Of a DNA stretch of 64,000 nucleotides, positions 1 to 6,670 are shown in pieces. Origin of the DNA: Candidatus Microthrix subdominans (lineage in GTDB: Bacteria > Actinomycetota > Acidimicrobiia > Acidimicrobiales > Microtrichaceae); contig JADJZA010000007.1 of the NCBI GenBank assembly GCA_016719385.1, positions 62,001 to 126,000 on the forward strand. Reading direction: 5' to 3'. The notes beneath the pieces are model-generated. The model did no database searches. It saw only the letters and a list, made by a program, of their open reading frames with translations, and was not told where the DNA came from. Positions within the stretch are counted from its first letter, which is position 1, and each line of letters opens with the position of its first letter. Made by a program: the position numbers and the translations under genes.

Positions 1-370
1 GCGCACGCGCCATCAGCAGATCGTCGTCCTCCCAGTTGTCGGGACGCTTCCCGTCGGCGAGGTAGCCGGGCCAGCCGGCTTCGATCTCGGACCGGGTGAG
101 CCCTTCCCAGGAGCCGGCGCTGCGTTCCATCCACCGATCATCGGTGAGCACGGGTCCCACCCCGATTCCCTCGGCGATGGCAGCCGCCGTCTCGGCCGCC
201 CGCAGCAGCGGAGAGGACATGACGGCATCGAAGGTGCCGAGCCCGGCAGCGGCACGTCGAGCATCGTTTCGGCCCGTGTCGGTGAGCGGTGGATCCTGCT
301 GGCCCTGCCACCGTCCCGACGCGTTCCATTCCGACTGTCCGTGGCGGATGAGGAGTACTTCCAGCGGCAT
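1..370 (-). CDS. Histidine phosphatase family protein (phosphoglycerate mutase-like), 3' end off the window
   Basis: Only the first 123 codons are present; the gene runs off the left edge. The N-terminus reads MPLEVLLIRHGQSEWN, the RHG phosphohistidine signature of the phosphoglycerate mutase/histidine phosphatase superfamily, followed by the usual S-P-L-R-A-x-E-T-A region (SSPLLRAAETAAA) and a W-E-G-L motif. The second catalytic histidine would lie beyond the edge, so substrate cannot be judged; members range from glycolytic mutases to broad phosphatases. In mycobacteria a gpm gene lies close to mshA, as here. The ATG is preceded at six bases by a TAAGGT box, suggesting a leaderless transcript. 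The family call is firm, the exact reaction is not. Confidence 0.85.
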   Translation of the reverse strand, partial: MPLEVLLIRHGQSEWNASGRWQGQQDPPLTDTGRNDARRAAAGLGTFDAVMSSPLLRAAETAAAIAEGIGVGPVLTDDRWMERSAGSWEGLTRSEIEAGWPGYLADGKRPDNWEDDDLLMARA

Positions 371-376
371 GGCTCG

Positions 377-382
377 ACCTTA
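377..382 (-). promoter_or_regulatory. -10 box of the histidine phosphatase gene
   Basis: TAAGGT on the minus strand, six bases before the ATG. This spacing puts the transcription start at the start codon. No clear -35 is visible. Confidence 0.5.
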
Positions 383-511
383 GGGGGGCGGCCCCGGTGC
401 GCTCGACACCACCTGAGAGGGGCAGGCGGTTCGCTCCACGCCGGGCTGCAGCTCGCACGGGTCGCCTCCGATCGCCGGAGGCGCTCGTAACCGAGGGAGG
501 TCCCAGGCGGG

Positions 512-517
512 TAGCCT
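512..517 (+). promoter_or_regulatory. -10 box of the MoaD-like gene
   Basis: TAGCCT six bases before the ATG at 524, consistent with leaderless transcription; there is no Shine-Dalgarno sequence in the gap. Confidence 0.5.
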
Positions 518-523
518 GGCCAC

Positions 524-766
524 ATGGCTGTTCTGCGCCTCTTCGCTCAGGCACGCGAGGCCGCTGGAACTCCTTCGATGGAGCTGACCGGCGCGTCAGT
601 CGGCGATGTGCTCGATGCCGCGTCCCGACAGCTGGGCCCGGCTTTCGATGAGGTGCTCGCCAGCTCGAAGCTGTGGCTCAACGGCGAGCCGACCGATCGA
701 AACGCCACGGTGAGTGATGCCGACGAGGTTGCGGTGCTCCCCCCGATCTCGGGCGGCGACGCGTGA
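524..766 (+). CDS. MoaD/ThiS-family sulfur carrier protein
   Basis: An 80-residue ubiquitin-fold protein starting MAVLRLFAQAREAAG, the N-terminus typical of MoaD, the small subunit of molybdopterin synthase. Carriers of this family are adenylated and thiocarboxylated on a C-terminal Gly-Gly and pass sulfur to molybdopterin, thiazole or cysteine. Here the tail is PPISGGDA: the di-glycine is followed by two extra residues, so it would need trimming or would not work in the usual way. The stop overlaps the GTG start of the next gene (GTGA), implying co-transcription. No MoaE or other molybdenum-cofactor gene is in the window, so the pathway is unassigned. Confidence 0.75.
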   Translation: MAVLRLFAQAREAAGTPSMELTGASVGDVLDAASRQLGPAFDEVLASSKLWLNGEPTDRNATVSDADEVAVLPPISGGDA

Positions 767-2298
767 GCGGAGATTTGGGAACGGACGACGACGCCGATCT
801 GCCCGGTCATTCCCGGCGACGCCGTGAGGTTGTCATCCCATGGGAGGACGCAGCGCCGGTAGCGGTCAGCGACCACCAGGCGGAACGCAACGGACACGAC
901 TCCCCAGCCGCCGGTCGGCGTGGCGAGCGGCTGGCCGAGGCCCCGGGCAAGTGGTTCGTCGACGCACCCGGCGACGAGGCGGACCCTCGGGCCGGCGCCA
1001 CACCCGCCGATGGCGTGGACGAGCCGCGCGACGACGGCAGCGGCCTTGCCGAGGCGGACCTCTCCGATGGTCGCTCAGGATTCGACGATTTCGCTCACTT
1101 CGGTGGCGACCCGGGGGTTGGTTCAGGGTTGGATGATCTCGGGTACGTCGACGGCGGGAGCGACGTCGGCTACCTCGATGGCGACCATGCGGTCGGGGAC
1201 TACCACGAGGGTGGAGAGCCCGACGGTGCCTATGCCGAGGACGGCTATGCCGAGGACGGCTACGCCGGGGATGGTCGCTACGCCGAGGGAGGCCATGGCG
1301 AGCACGAGTACCCGGAGGGTCACTACGCGGGGGAGGACACCTCCGGGGACGCGGCGTACCCCGAGGAGGAGTGGGACGAGGGCGAGTACGGGGCCGGTGG
1401 CTACGTCGACGGCACCTGGAACGCCCCCGCTGCTGTTCCACCCGCCGATGAGGTCGTCGAACCCGAGGGCCCGCCCCTCACCCCGCTGGAGGAGCGGCTC
1501 GAGCGGCGCGCTTCCAAGCTGTCCTATCGGGGCAGCCGCATCGAGCCCGTCTACGACGTCGGTGGCCCGAAAGTCCGCCTCGGTGTGCTGTGGTTTCTGT
1601 TGGCCTGGGCCGGCTTTGCGCTCGGGTCGCTCGGTGTGGGCGCCGTGTTCGTCACCGCTGCAACCGTCGCCTCCCTCCAGGTGGCCGCCCACCTGATGAT
1701 CGAGGAGGACACCAACAGCCGCGTCACCGCTGCGGTGATCACCGCTGCGGTCGGTACCTCGGCCATCTTCGATGCCCGCGTGGTGGGCATCGTGATCCTC
1801 GTCGCGGTTGTCGTGGCGTTCGTCGTGGCCTCCCAGACGATCGACCGGTCGATGCTGGTGCAGGTGGCCGGCCTCACCCTTCGGGCGGCGCTGCCGCTGG
1901 GCATTGCGGTGGCGGCGCTGCTGTACCTGCACCGCGTCGATGCCTGGGTGTTCATGATCCTGTTTGGTGTCGTGTCGATCTATGACGCCGGCAACTTCCT
2001 GGTCGGGACAGGGTCGCGCCGGGCGTGGGTGGGCCCGCTGGCCGGTCTTCTGGGTGCGGCCGCGGTCGTGTTCGGCGCCGCCGGTTTCGAAGCGCCGCCG
2101 CTGACCGAGCAGACCACCTGGCTGGTGGGCGGCCTGGCTGCGTTGGCCTGTCCGTTCGGTCAGATCATTGGATCCTTCATGTTGCCTCGACCCGACGCCA
2201 GGGCCCCAGCGCTGCGCCGTCTCGACAGCTATCTCCTCGCCGCGCCGCTGACCCTGGCGGTGTTCTTGCTGCTCGGGGGTAACCGCCCGCTGCTCTAG
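763..2298 (+). CDS. Membrane protein with disordered acidic N-terminus and degenerate CdsA-like C-terminal domain
   Basis: 511 residues. Residues 1-245 are hydrophilic, rich in Asp, Glu, Gly and Tyr, with short tandem repeats of YAEDG near residues 157-171. Residues 270-511 hold about seven to eight hydrophobic segments. The end of the protein, RRLDSYLLAAPLTLAVF, resembles the D-R-L-D-S-x(3)-A-A-P end of the phosphatidate cytidylyltransferase (CdsA) signature, and SIYDAGNFLVG resembles the CdsA D-x-G-x(3)-G segment. The KR, KD and HGG residues of the signature are absent (SFMLPRPDARAPALRRLD), so CDP-diacylglycerol synthesis is doubtful. A CdsA-derived scaffold or pseudoenzyme is the best reading. 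It is translationally coupled to the MoaD-like gene by a GTGA overlap. Confidence 0.6.
   Translation: MSGDLGTDDDADLPGHSRRRREVVIPWEDAAPVAVSDHQAERNGHDSPAAGRRGERLAEAPGKWFVDAPGDEADPRAGATPADGVDEPRDDGSGLAEADLSDGRSGFDDFAHFGGDPGVGSGLDDLGYVDGGSDVGYLDGDHAVGDYHEGGEPDGAYAEDGYAEDGYAGDGRYAEGGHGEHEYPEGHYAGEDTSGDAAYPEEEWDEGEYGAGGYVDGTWNAPAAVPPADEVVEPEGPPLTPLEERLERRASKLSYRGSRIEPVYDVGGPKVRLGVLWFLLAWAGFALGSLGVGAVFVTAATVASLQVAAHLMIEEDTNSRVTAAVITAAVGTSAIFDARVVGIVILVAVVVAFVVASQTIDRSMLVQVAGLTLRAALPLGIAVAALLYLHRVDAWVFMILFGVVSIYDAGNFLVGTGSRRAWVGPLAGLLGAAAVVFGAAGFEAPPLTEQTTWLVGGLAALACPFGQIIGSFMLPRPDARAPALRRLDSYLLAAPLTLAVFLLLGGNRPLL
1231..1275 (+). repeat. 15-bp tandem repeat inside the CdsA-like gene
   Basis: Three in-frame copies of TATGCCGAGGACGGC (two identical, the third with three changes) encode the YAEDG units of the acidic region. 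Confidence 0.85.
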
Positions 2299-2345
2299 GG
2301 GTCCGCGCTCGCGATCGTTCCTTTGGGTGCTCGCAACCGAACGCC

Positions 2346-2351
2346 TAGCGT
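2346..2351 (+). promoter_or_regulatory. -10 box of the XRE regulator gene
   Basis: TAGCGT seven bases before the GTG at 2359. It decides that start over the in-frame TTG at 2323. Confidence 0.5.
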
Positions 2352-2358
2352 GTGCGCC

Positions 2359-2742
2359 GTGAAGGACGAGATCGATCGCCGTTGGGATGATGTCGGCGAA
2401 TTCATTCGGGAACAACGAAACCTCGGTGAACTCTCGCTGCGTCGGCTGTCCGAGATGGCCGGGATCTCCAATCCGTATCTCAGCCAGATCGAGCGCGGCC
2501 TGCGTCGCCCCTCGGCGGAGATCCTCCAGCAGATCGCCCGGGCTCTGCAGATCTCGGCGGAGACCCTGTACGTGCGGGCGGGCATCCTTGACGAGCCGAC
2601 CGGGGTCTTCGACCTGGTCGCTGAGATCCGTCGGGACCCGCACATGACCGAGGAACAGAAAAAGACGCTGGTCCGGATCTACGACTCGTTCCGTCGGGAG
2701 AACGGTGACCTTGCGCCCGGTGAAGCTTCGACCGACGGCTAG
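2359..2742 (+). CDS. XRE-family transcriptional regulator (Rv0474-like)
   Basis: 127 residues. A helix-turn-helix of the Cro/C1 type occupies about residues 15-65: REQRNLGELSLRRLSEMAGI followed by SNPYLSQIERGLRRPS, with the classic S-x-x-Q/E-I-E-R-G recognition region. The rest (AEILQQIARAL..., MTEEQKKTLVRIYDSFR) is a short helical tail. The closest family I can name is the actinobacterial Rv0474 type, which in mycobacteria lies beside the heparin-binding hemagglutinin gene; here the nearest similar Lys/Ala/Pro-tailed protein is 39 kb away. The chosen GTG start is seven bases after a TAGCGT box; an upstream TTG would add only unconserved residues. Target genes are unknown. Confidence 0.85.
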   Translation: MKDEIDRRWDDVGEFIREQRNLGELSLRRLSEMAGISNPYLSQIERGLRRPSAEILQQIARALQISAETLYVRAGILDEPTGVFDLVAEIRRDPHMTEEQKKTLVRIYDSFRRENGDLAPGEASTDG

Positions 2743-2788
2743 TGATGGCCGAGCGACGTCGTCGGGTTTCGGCCGGGCGCGGTAGACG

Positions 2789-4009
2789 GTGAGCGACCTC
2801 GTGCGGCGGCTGTGCGTGCTGTCGATGCACACCTCGCCGCTCGCTCAGCCTGGGTCGGCTGATGCGGGGGGTATGAACGTCTATGTGCGGGAGCTGGCCA
2901 CCTCGTTGGCCCAGGCCGGTGTGGCCGTTCGCGTCTACACCCGGGCGACGCACGGCGTGCCCGCGGGGCCGCAGACGGTGGAGCCCAACCTGGTCGTCGT
3001 GCCGATCGCAGCCGGCGATCCCGATCTGTCCAAGGAGGATCTGGGCTCGGCGATCGAGGAGTTCACCGCCGGCGTGGCCCTAGACCTGGCGGCCACCGGG
3101 GGCACCGATGCCATCCACGCCAACTACTGGTTGTCGGCGGTGGCCGGCCAGACACTGGCCCATGCTCTGAGGGTGCCGCTGGCGGTGAGCTTTCACACGC
3201 TCGCCCGGGTGAAGTTGGCCCACGGCGATCCGGAGCCCGGCGGACGGGCCGCCGCCGAGGAACGGGCGGTCGCGTCGGCCGACGTGCTGTGTGCCGCCTC
3301 GGCCAGCGATGCCTCCGACCTCTCGACCCACTACGGCGCAGATCCCCGCCGCATCGTGCGCGTGCCACCGGGGGTGCAACACGCCTTCTTCTCTCCGGGT
3401 AGCCGGGCAGGGGCGCGCCGAGCACTCGGGCTGGGCGACGCCCCGCACGTGCTGTTCGTCGGTCGTATCCAGCCGCTCAAGGGGCTCGATGTGGCGGTGT
3501 GTGCCATGGCCGAACTGCAGCGCAGCGATGCGCGCCTGCTGGCGGTCGGCGGGCCCTCGGGCCCCCACGGCGCAGCAGAGCAGGCGCGGGTCAACAACCT
3601 CATCGCCGCTGCTGGGCTGGGCGACCGGGTGACGATCACCGATCCCCAGCCCCACCACATCCTCTCGACCTACTACCGGGCGGCCGACGTCGTCGTCGTG
3701 CCCAGCCGCACCGAGAGTTTCGGTTTGGTCGCCCTCGAGGCGGCGTCGTGCGGGCGTCCGGTCGTGGCCGCCGATGTCGGTGGGCTCCGCGGCCTGGTCC
3801 TGCATGGCGAGTCCGGGCTGCGGGTGCGGGGCCGAGACCCCCGGCACTGGGCGGCCGCCATCGGCGAGGTGCTCGGCGACCCGGAACGGGCGGCGGCTTT
3901 CGGCGTCGCCGGCGCGACGCTCGGGCGGTCCTACCGCTGGTCGACCACCGCCCAAGCGCTCCTCGCAGCGCTCGATCGGGCGGTGGTGGAACACGGTGAG
4001 CGCCGCTGA
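2789..4009 (+). CDS. mshA: D-inositol-3-phosphate glycosyltransferase MshA (mycothiol biosynthesis)
   Basis: 406-residue GT4/GT-B enzyme. MshA joins UDP-GlcNAc to 1L-myo-inositol 3-phosphate, the first step to mycothiol, the actinobacterial thiol. The N-terminus reads LSMHTSPLAQPG and then DAGGMNVYV, the glycine-rich acceptor/diphosphate loop of MshA. SFHTLARVK near residue 132 and PEPGGRAAAEERAV follow the MshA pattern. The donor site has FVGRIQPLKGLD and the E-x(7)-E motif RTESFGLVALEAASCG around residue 308. The length equals that of other MshA proteins. It is followed by a YbjN-like gene, as mshA is in mycobacteria, which supports the assignment over a generic glycosyltransferase. Confidence 0.92.
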   Translation: MSDLVRRLCVLSMHTSPLAQPGSADAGGMNVYVRELATSLAQAGVAVRVYTRATHGVPAGPQTVEPNLVVVPIAAGDPDLSKEDLGSAIEEFTAGVALDLAATGGTDAIHANYWLSAVAGQTLAHALRVPLAVSFHTLARVKLAHGDPEPGGRAAAEERAVASADVLCAASASDASDLSTHYGADPRRIVRVPPGVQHAFFSPGSRAGARRALGLGDAPHVLFVGRIQPLKGLDVAVCAMAELQRSDARLLAVGGPSGPHGAAEQARVNNLIAAAGLGDRVTITDPQPHHILSTYYRAADVVVVPSRTESFGLVALEAASCGRPVVAADVGGLRGLVLHGESGLRVRGRDPRHWAAAIGEVLGDPERAAAFGVAGATLGRSYRWSTTAQALLAALDRAVVEHGERR

Positions 4010-4053
4010 CGCCTGGGATCGTCGGCCGCCTCGGGGCACCGGCCACCTCGAAG

Positions 4054-4059
4054 TACGGT
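4054..4059 (+). promoter_or_regulatory. -10 box of the YbjN-like gene
   Basis: TACGGT seven bases before the ATG at 4067. It overlaps an in-frame GTG at 4058, which is therefore unlikely to be the start. Confidence 0.5.
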
Positions 4060-4066
4060 GACCGCC

Positions 4067-4540
4067 ATGGCCGATCGACCCCCTCCCGACGCCGACGTCA
4101 CCCGGGCTGCGACCGATGCGTTGCACGCCTGGCTCGACGAGGCGGCGGGTTACCCGATGATCGATGCCGTCGTGCGGGACGAGACGCCGGGACGGTCCCT
4201 GGACGGTGAGCGATGGTTCTTGCGGGTGCTCGGCGAGGCCAAGGGAGTGTGGTCGCTGTGGGTGAGCGCCCATCAGCGCAGCCTGCACTTCGAGGCGTAC
4301 TTCACGCCGCCGCCCGAACGGAACGCCGAGCGCTTTTACGAGCACCTGCTCCGTCGCAACCGCAGCACCGACGATGTGGCGTTCTGCATCGGCGATGAGG
4401 ACGCGGTGTTTTTGCGGTCGAAGCTGTCGCTCGAGCACGTCAGCCACGACGAACTCGACCGCACCCTGGGCAGCTTTTACGGTGCCGTGGAGGACGCTTT
4501 CGGTACCGCCGTGCGGCTGAGCTTCGCCAAGGACGGCTGA
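4067..4540 (+). CDS. YbjN domain-containing protein
   Basis: 157 residues, soluble, no membrane segment. The pattern WFLRVLGEAKGVWSLWVSAHQRSLHFEAYF followed in part by ERFYEHLLRRN, FCIGDEDAVFLRSKL and LDRTLGSFY matches the YbjN family, which shares the fold of type III secretion chaperones and is of unclear function. In mycobacteria the gene directly after mshA encodes a YbjN protein of this size, so the position supports the call. The ATG is preferred because a TACGGT box ends seven bases upstream. Role in mycothiol metabolism is only suggested by the neighbour. Confidence 0.8.
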   Translation: MADRPPPDADVTRAATDALHAWLDEAAGYPMIDAVVRDETPGRSLDGERWFLRVLGEAKGVWSLWVSAHQRSLHFEAYFTPPPERNAERFYEHLLRRNRSTDDVAFCIGDEDAVFLRSKLSLEHVSHDELDRTLGSFYGAVEDAFGTAVRLSFAKDG

Positions 4541-4552
4541 GCGCCGGACGAG

Positions 4553-4558
4553 TAGCTT
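4553..4558 (+). promoter_or_regulatory. -10 box of proC
   Basis: TAGCTT six bases before the proC ATG; it lies in the short gap after the YbjN gene, so proC probably has its own leaderless transcript. Confidence 0.5.
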
Positions 4559-4564
4559 CCCGTC

Positions 4565-5410
4565 ATGGTCGAATCGTCCGCTTCCGAGGTTGGCTCACCA
4601 CCGGCAGGAATCCGCTCCTCCGGCATCGCCGTGCAGTTCGTCGGCGGGGGGCGCATGGGCGAAGCGATCATCGCTGGCCTGATCCGGTCCGGTGAGCTGC
4701 GGGCCGAGGAGATCGCCGTGGTCGAGGCGCTGCCCGCCCGACGCGAACAGCTTCGGGTGACATATCCGCAGCTGGTGCTGGGCGACGTTCCGACGGCGGC
4801 GCCGACCGTGATCGCCGTCAAGCCCGACGATGTGGCCGCAGCGGTGAGCAAAGCGGTGGCCGCCGGGGTTGACACCGTGTTGTCGGTGGCGGCGGGCGTG
4901 CCGCTCGGCCGGTTGGAGGTGGCGGCCGGCCCGGGCGTCGCCGTGGTTCGGGCCATGCCCAACACCCCGGCCCTCGTCGGTGCCGGGGTGGCCGCGCTTG
5001 CCCCCGGCTCGGAAGCCGACGAGACCGTGTTGGTCTGGGCGGAGGGCATCCTCGGCGCGGTCGGAGACGTGGTGCGGGTGAGCGAAGCGCAGCTCGACGC
5101 GGTCACCGGCATCTCCGGATCCGGGCCCGCTTACGTCTTTTTGGTGGCCGAGGCGCTCATCGAGGCTGCCGTGGCGGAGGGGCTGCCCCGTCCGGTGGCC
5201 GAGCGGCTGGTCGTCGGCACGGTGCGGGGCGCCGGAATGATGCTGGCCGAGTCCGGCCAGTCGGCCGGCGAGCTGCGCGCCGGGGTGACCTCGCCAGGTG
5301 GAACGACCGCCGCAGGGCTCCGTGCACTCGAAGATCGGGCGGTGCGCGGGGCGTTTGCTGCGGCGGTCGCCGCTGCCACCGAGCGGTCGCGTCTGCTCGG
5401 CGCCGGCTGA
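4565..5410 (+). CDS. proC: Pyrroline-5-carboxylate reductase
   Basis: 281 residues. ProC reduces 1-pyrroline-5-carboxylate to proline with NAD(P)H, the last step of proline synthesis, in the cytosol. After a 20-residue extension the Rossmann loop reads FVGGGRMGEAIIAGLIRSG. VIAVKPDDV, VVRAMPNTPALVGAGV and the substrate-site block TGISGSGPAYVFLVAEALI are all characteristic. The C-terminal region has VTSPGGTTAAGLRALE, the conserved P-G-G-T-T motif of P5C reductases. Everything needed for activity appears present. It follows mshA and the YbjN gene, matching the wider mycobacterial order. Confidence 0.95.
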   Translation: MVESSASEVGSPPAGIRSSGIAVQFVGGGRMGEAIIAGLIRSGELRAEEIAVVEALPARREQLRVTYPQLVLGDVPTAAPTVIAVKPDDVAAAVSKAVAAGVDTVLSVAAGVPLGRLEVAAGPGVAVVRAMPNTPALVGAGVAALAPGSEADETVLVWAEGILGAVGDVVRVSEAQLDAVTGISGSGPAYVFLVAEALIEAAVAEGLPRPVAERLVVGTVRGAGMMLAESGQSAGELRAGVTSPGGTTAAGLRALEDRAVRGAFAAAVAAATERSRLLGAG

Positions 5411-5455
5411 CGCGTCCGTCGGGCCCCCGAGGGCTCGGTGACAGCGGTGCGGCGC

Positions 5456-5461
5456 TACCGT
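5456..5461 (+). promoter_or_regulatory. -10 box of the SAM-hydrolase family gene
   Basis: TACCGT six bases before the ATG at 5468; it argues against the in-frame GTG at 5438. Confidence 0.5.
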
Positions 5462-5467
5462 GCGGGC

Positions 5468-6358
5468 ATGGCCCCGACCCCCGCAGCGGAACCCGCCCCC
5501 GTCATCACCTTGATGTCCGATCTGGGTCACGACGACGAGTTGATCGGCGTGATGCACTCTGTGCTCGCCCAGCTGGCGCCCCAGACCCTGGTGGTCGACC
5601 TCACCCACGACATCGACCCCCGGGACGTGCGCGGCGGGGCGCTGCGGCTGGCCCGAAGCGTGCAGTGGTTGGCCCCGGGGGTGGTCATCGCCCTCGTCGC
5701 ACCGGAGTCGGCGGCTGGCGGCAGGCTGGTCGCCATCGAGCTGAGCGGCGGCCAGGCCTATTTTCTCGGACCGGACAACGGGTTGTTGGCGCCGGCGATG
5801 GCGATGGTGGGCGGCGCCGAGCGGGCGGTGATCCTCGACGCAGACGAGCACCATCTGGCCAGCCCGGGGCGCAGCCATCCCGGCCGCGATGTTCTCGTGC
5901 CGGTGGCGGCAGCGCTGGTCGGCGGCACCCCACTGGAGCAGCTGGGCACCCCGGTCGACCCGATGACCCTGCGCCCCGGGTTGGTGCCGCTCGCCCAGGA
6001 GGCCGAGGACGGTTCGCTGGGGGCGGAGGTGCTCAGCATCGACCGCTTTGGCGATGTGCAGCTGAACGTCGAGGCCGAGGAGCTGGCTGCGTTCGGTGAA
6101 CGGTTGTCGATCACGGTCGGTGAGGCACTGCGCACGGCTCGGCTGGTCGTCGAACGCACCGACGCACAGCGCGGGCTCGGGTGGTGGACCGACCACCTGG
6201 GCATGGTGTCGCTTCTGGCCGACGGTGCCTCGGCGGCCGACGATCTCGGGGTGAGCCCGGGGGATCAGGTGACCCTCGCAGCCGGCGCGGACGAGCCCGG
6301 GGTGACAACGCCGGTAGCGTTGGGGCAACGCTCGGCTCCGGAGCCGACCGATGGGTGA
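5468..6358 (+). CDS. SAM hydroxide adenosyltransferase family protein (DUF62)
   Basis: 296 residues. The family splits S-adenosylmethionine into adenosine and methionine, or in fluorinases and chlorinases adds a halide. The N-terminal motif ITLMSDLGHDDELIGVM, the segment YFLGPDNGLLAPAM and HPGRDVLVPVAAALVGG, and the C-terminal SIDRFGDVQLNV region follow the family. However the usual V-D-P-G-V-G loop is replaced by ALVAPESAAGGR, so a conserved substrate-binding element is changed and activity may differ. Start ATG chosen because a TACCGT box ends six bases before it. Its stop is followed at once by a 15-bp tandem repeat and a tiny membrane-protein gene. Confidence 0.75.
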   Translation: MAPTPAAEPAPVITLMSDLGHDDELIGVMHSVLAQLAPQTLVVDLTHDIDPRDVRGGALRLARSVQWLAPGVVIALVAPESAAGGRLVAIELSGGQAYFLGPDNGLLAPAMAMVGGAERAVILDADEHHLASPGRSHPGRDVLVPVAAALVGGTPLEQLGTPVDPMTLRPGLVPLAQEAEDGSLGAEVLSIDRFGDVQLNVEAEELAAFGERLSITVGEALRTARLVVERTDAQRGLGWWTDHLGMVSLLADGASAADDLGVSPGDQVTLAAGADEPGVTTPVALGQRSAPEPTDG

Positions 6359-6387
6359 TCGGCTCGCTGGCGCCTCTGGCATTCTCA

Positions 6388-6447
6388 GAACCCAGCGTTC
6401 CGGAACCCAGCGTGCCGGAACCCCGTGTTCAGGAACCCCGTATGCAG
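6388..6447 (+). repeat. Four 15-bp tandem repeats
   Basis: Four consecutive 15-mers starting GAACCC: two nearly identical (GAACCCAGCGTTCCG, GAACCCAGCGTGCCG) and two diverged (GAACCCCGTGTTCAG, GAACCCCGTATGCAG). They lie between the preceding stop and the small membrane peptide at 6461, in what would be its 5' leader. Some copies contain GTTC/GAAC dyads. Confidence 0.85.
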
Positions 6448-6460
6448 GAAGGCAACACCG

Positions 6461-6556
6461 ATGAGAGCCGGAACGACGATCGCAGTGGCAATTTTGTTGT
6501 TGGTGATCCTGGGGGCGGCCGGATTTCAGTTCTGGATGGCCGCCGGTCAGGGGTGA
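6461..6556 (+). CDS. 31-residue single-pass membrane peptide
   Basis: A very short open frame: MRAGTTIAVAILLLVILG is followed by a few residues ending in AAGQG. Residues 6-22 form one hydrophobic helix with a positive residue at the N-terminal side, so it should insert in the membrane. A purine-rich Shine-Dalgarno sequence (AGGAAGG) lies eight bases before the ATG. No family is recognised. The combination of ribosome-binding site and a clean hydrophobic helix makes it more likely real than chance; function unknown. Confidence 0.5.
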   Translation: MRAGTTIAVAILLLVILGAAGFQFWMAAGQG

Positions 6557-6647
6557 GGAGCCCGTTTCGGTAGGACCCGGGCGGATGATCTGCCCTGGAC
6601 CGTACAGGTCGCTCCCGATCCCAGCGCCTGGAGCGGGTCGCCGCGGT

Positions 6648-6653
6648 TAGCCT
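6648..6653 (+). promoter_or_regulatory. -10 box of the acyl-CoA ligase gene
   Basis: TAGCCT with the expected start about ten bases before a GTG start; the short leader carries GGGAGG as ribosome-binding site, so this gene is not leaderless. Confidence 0.45.
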
Positions 6654-6670
6654 GGCCGAGGGAGGTACGA

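Noticed and set aside
1123..2832. A 569-codon minus-strand frame opposite the CdsA-like and XRE genes
   Set aside because: High-GC shadow frame with Arg/His/Gln-rich low-information sequence; the plus-strand genes explain the region.
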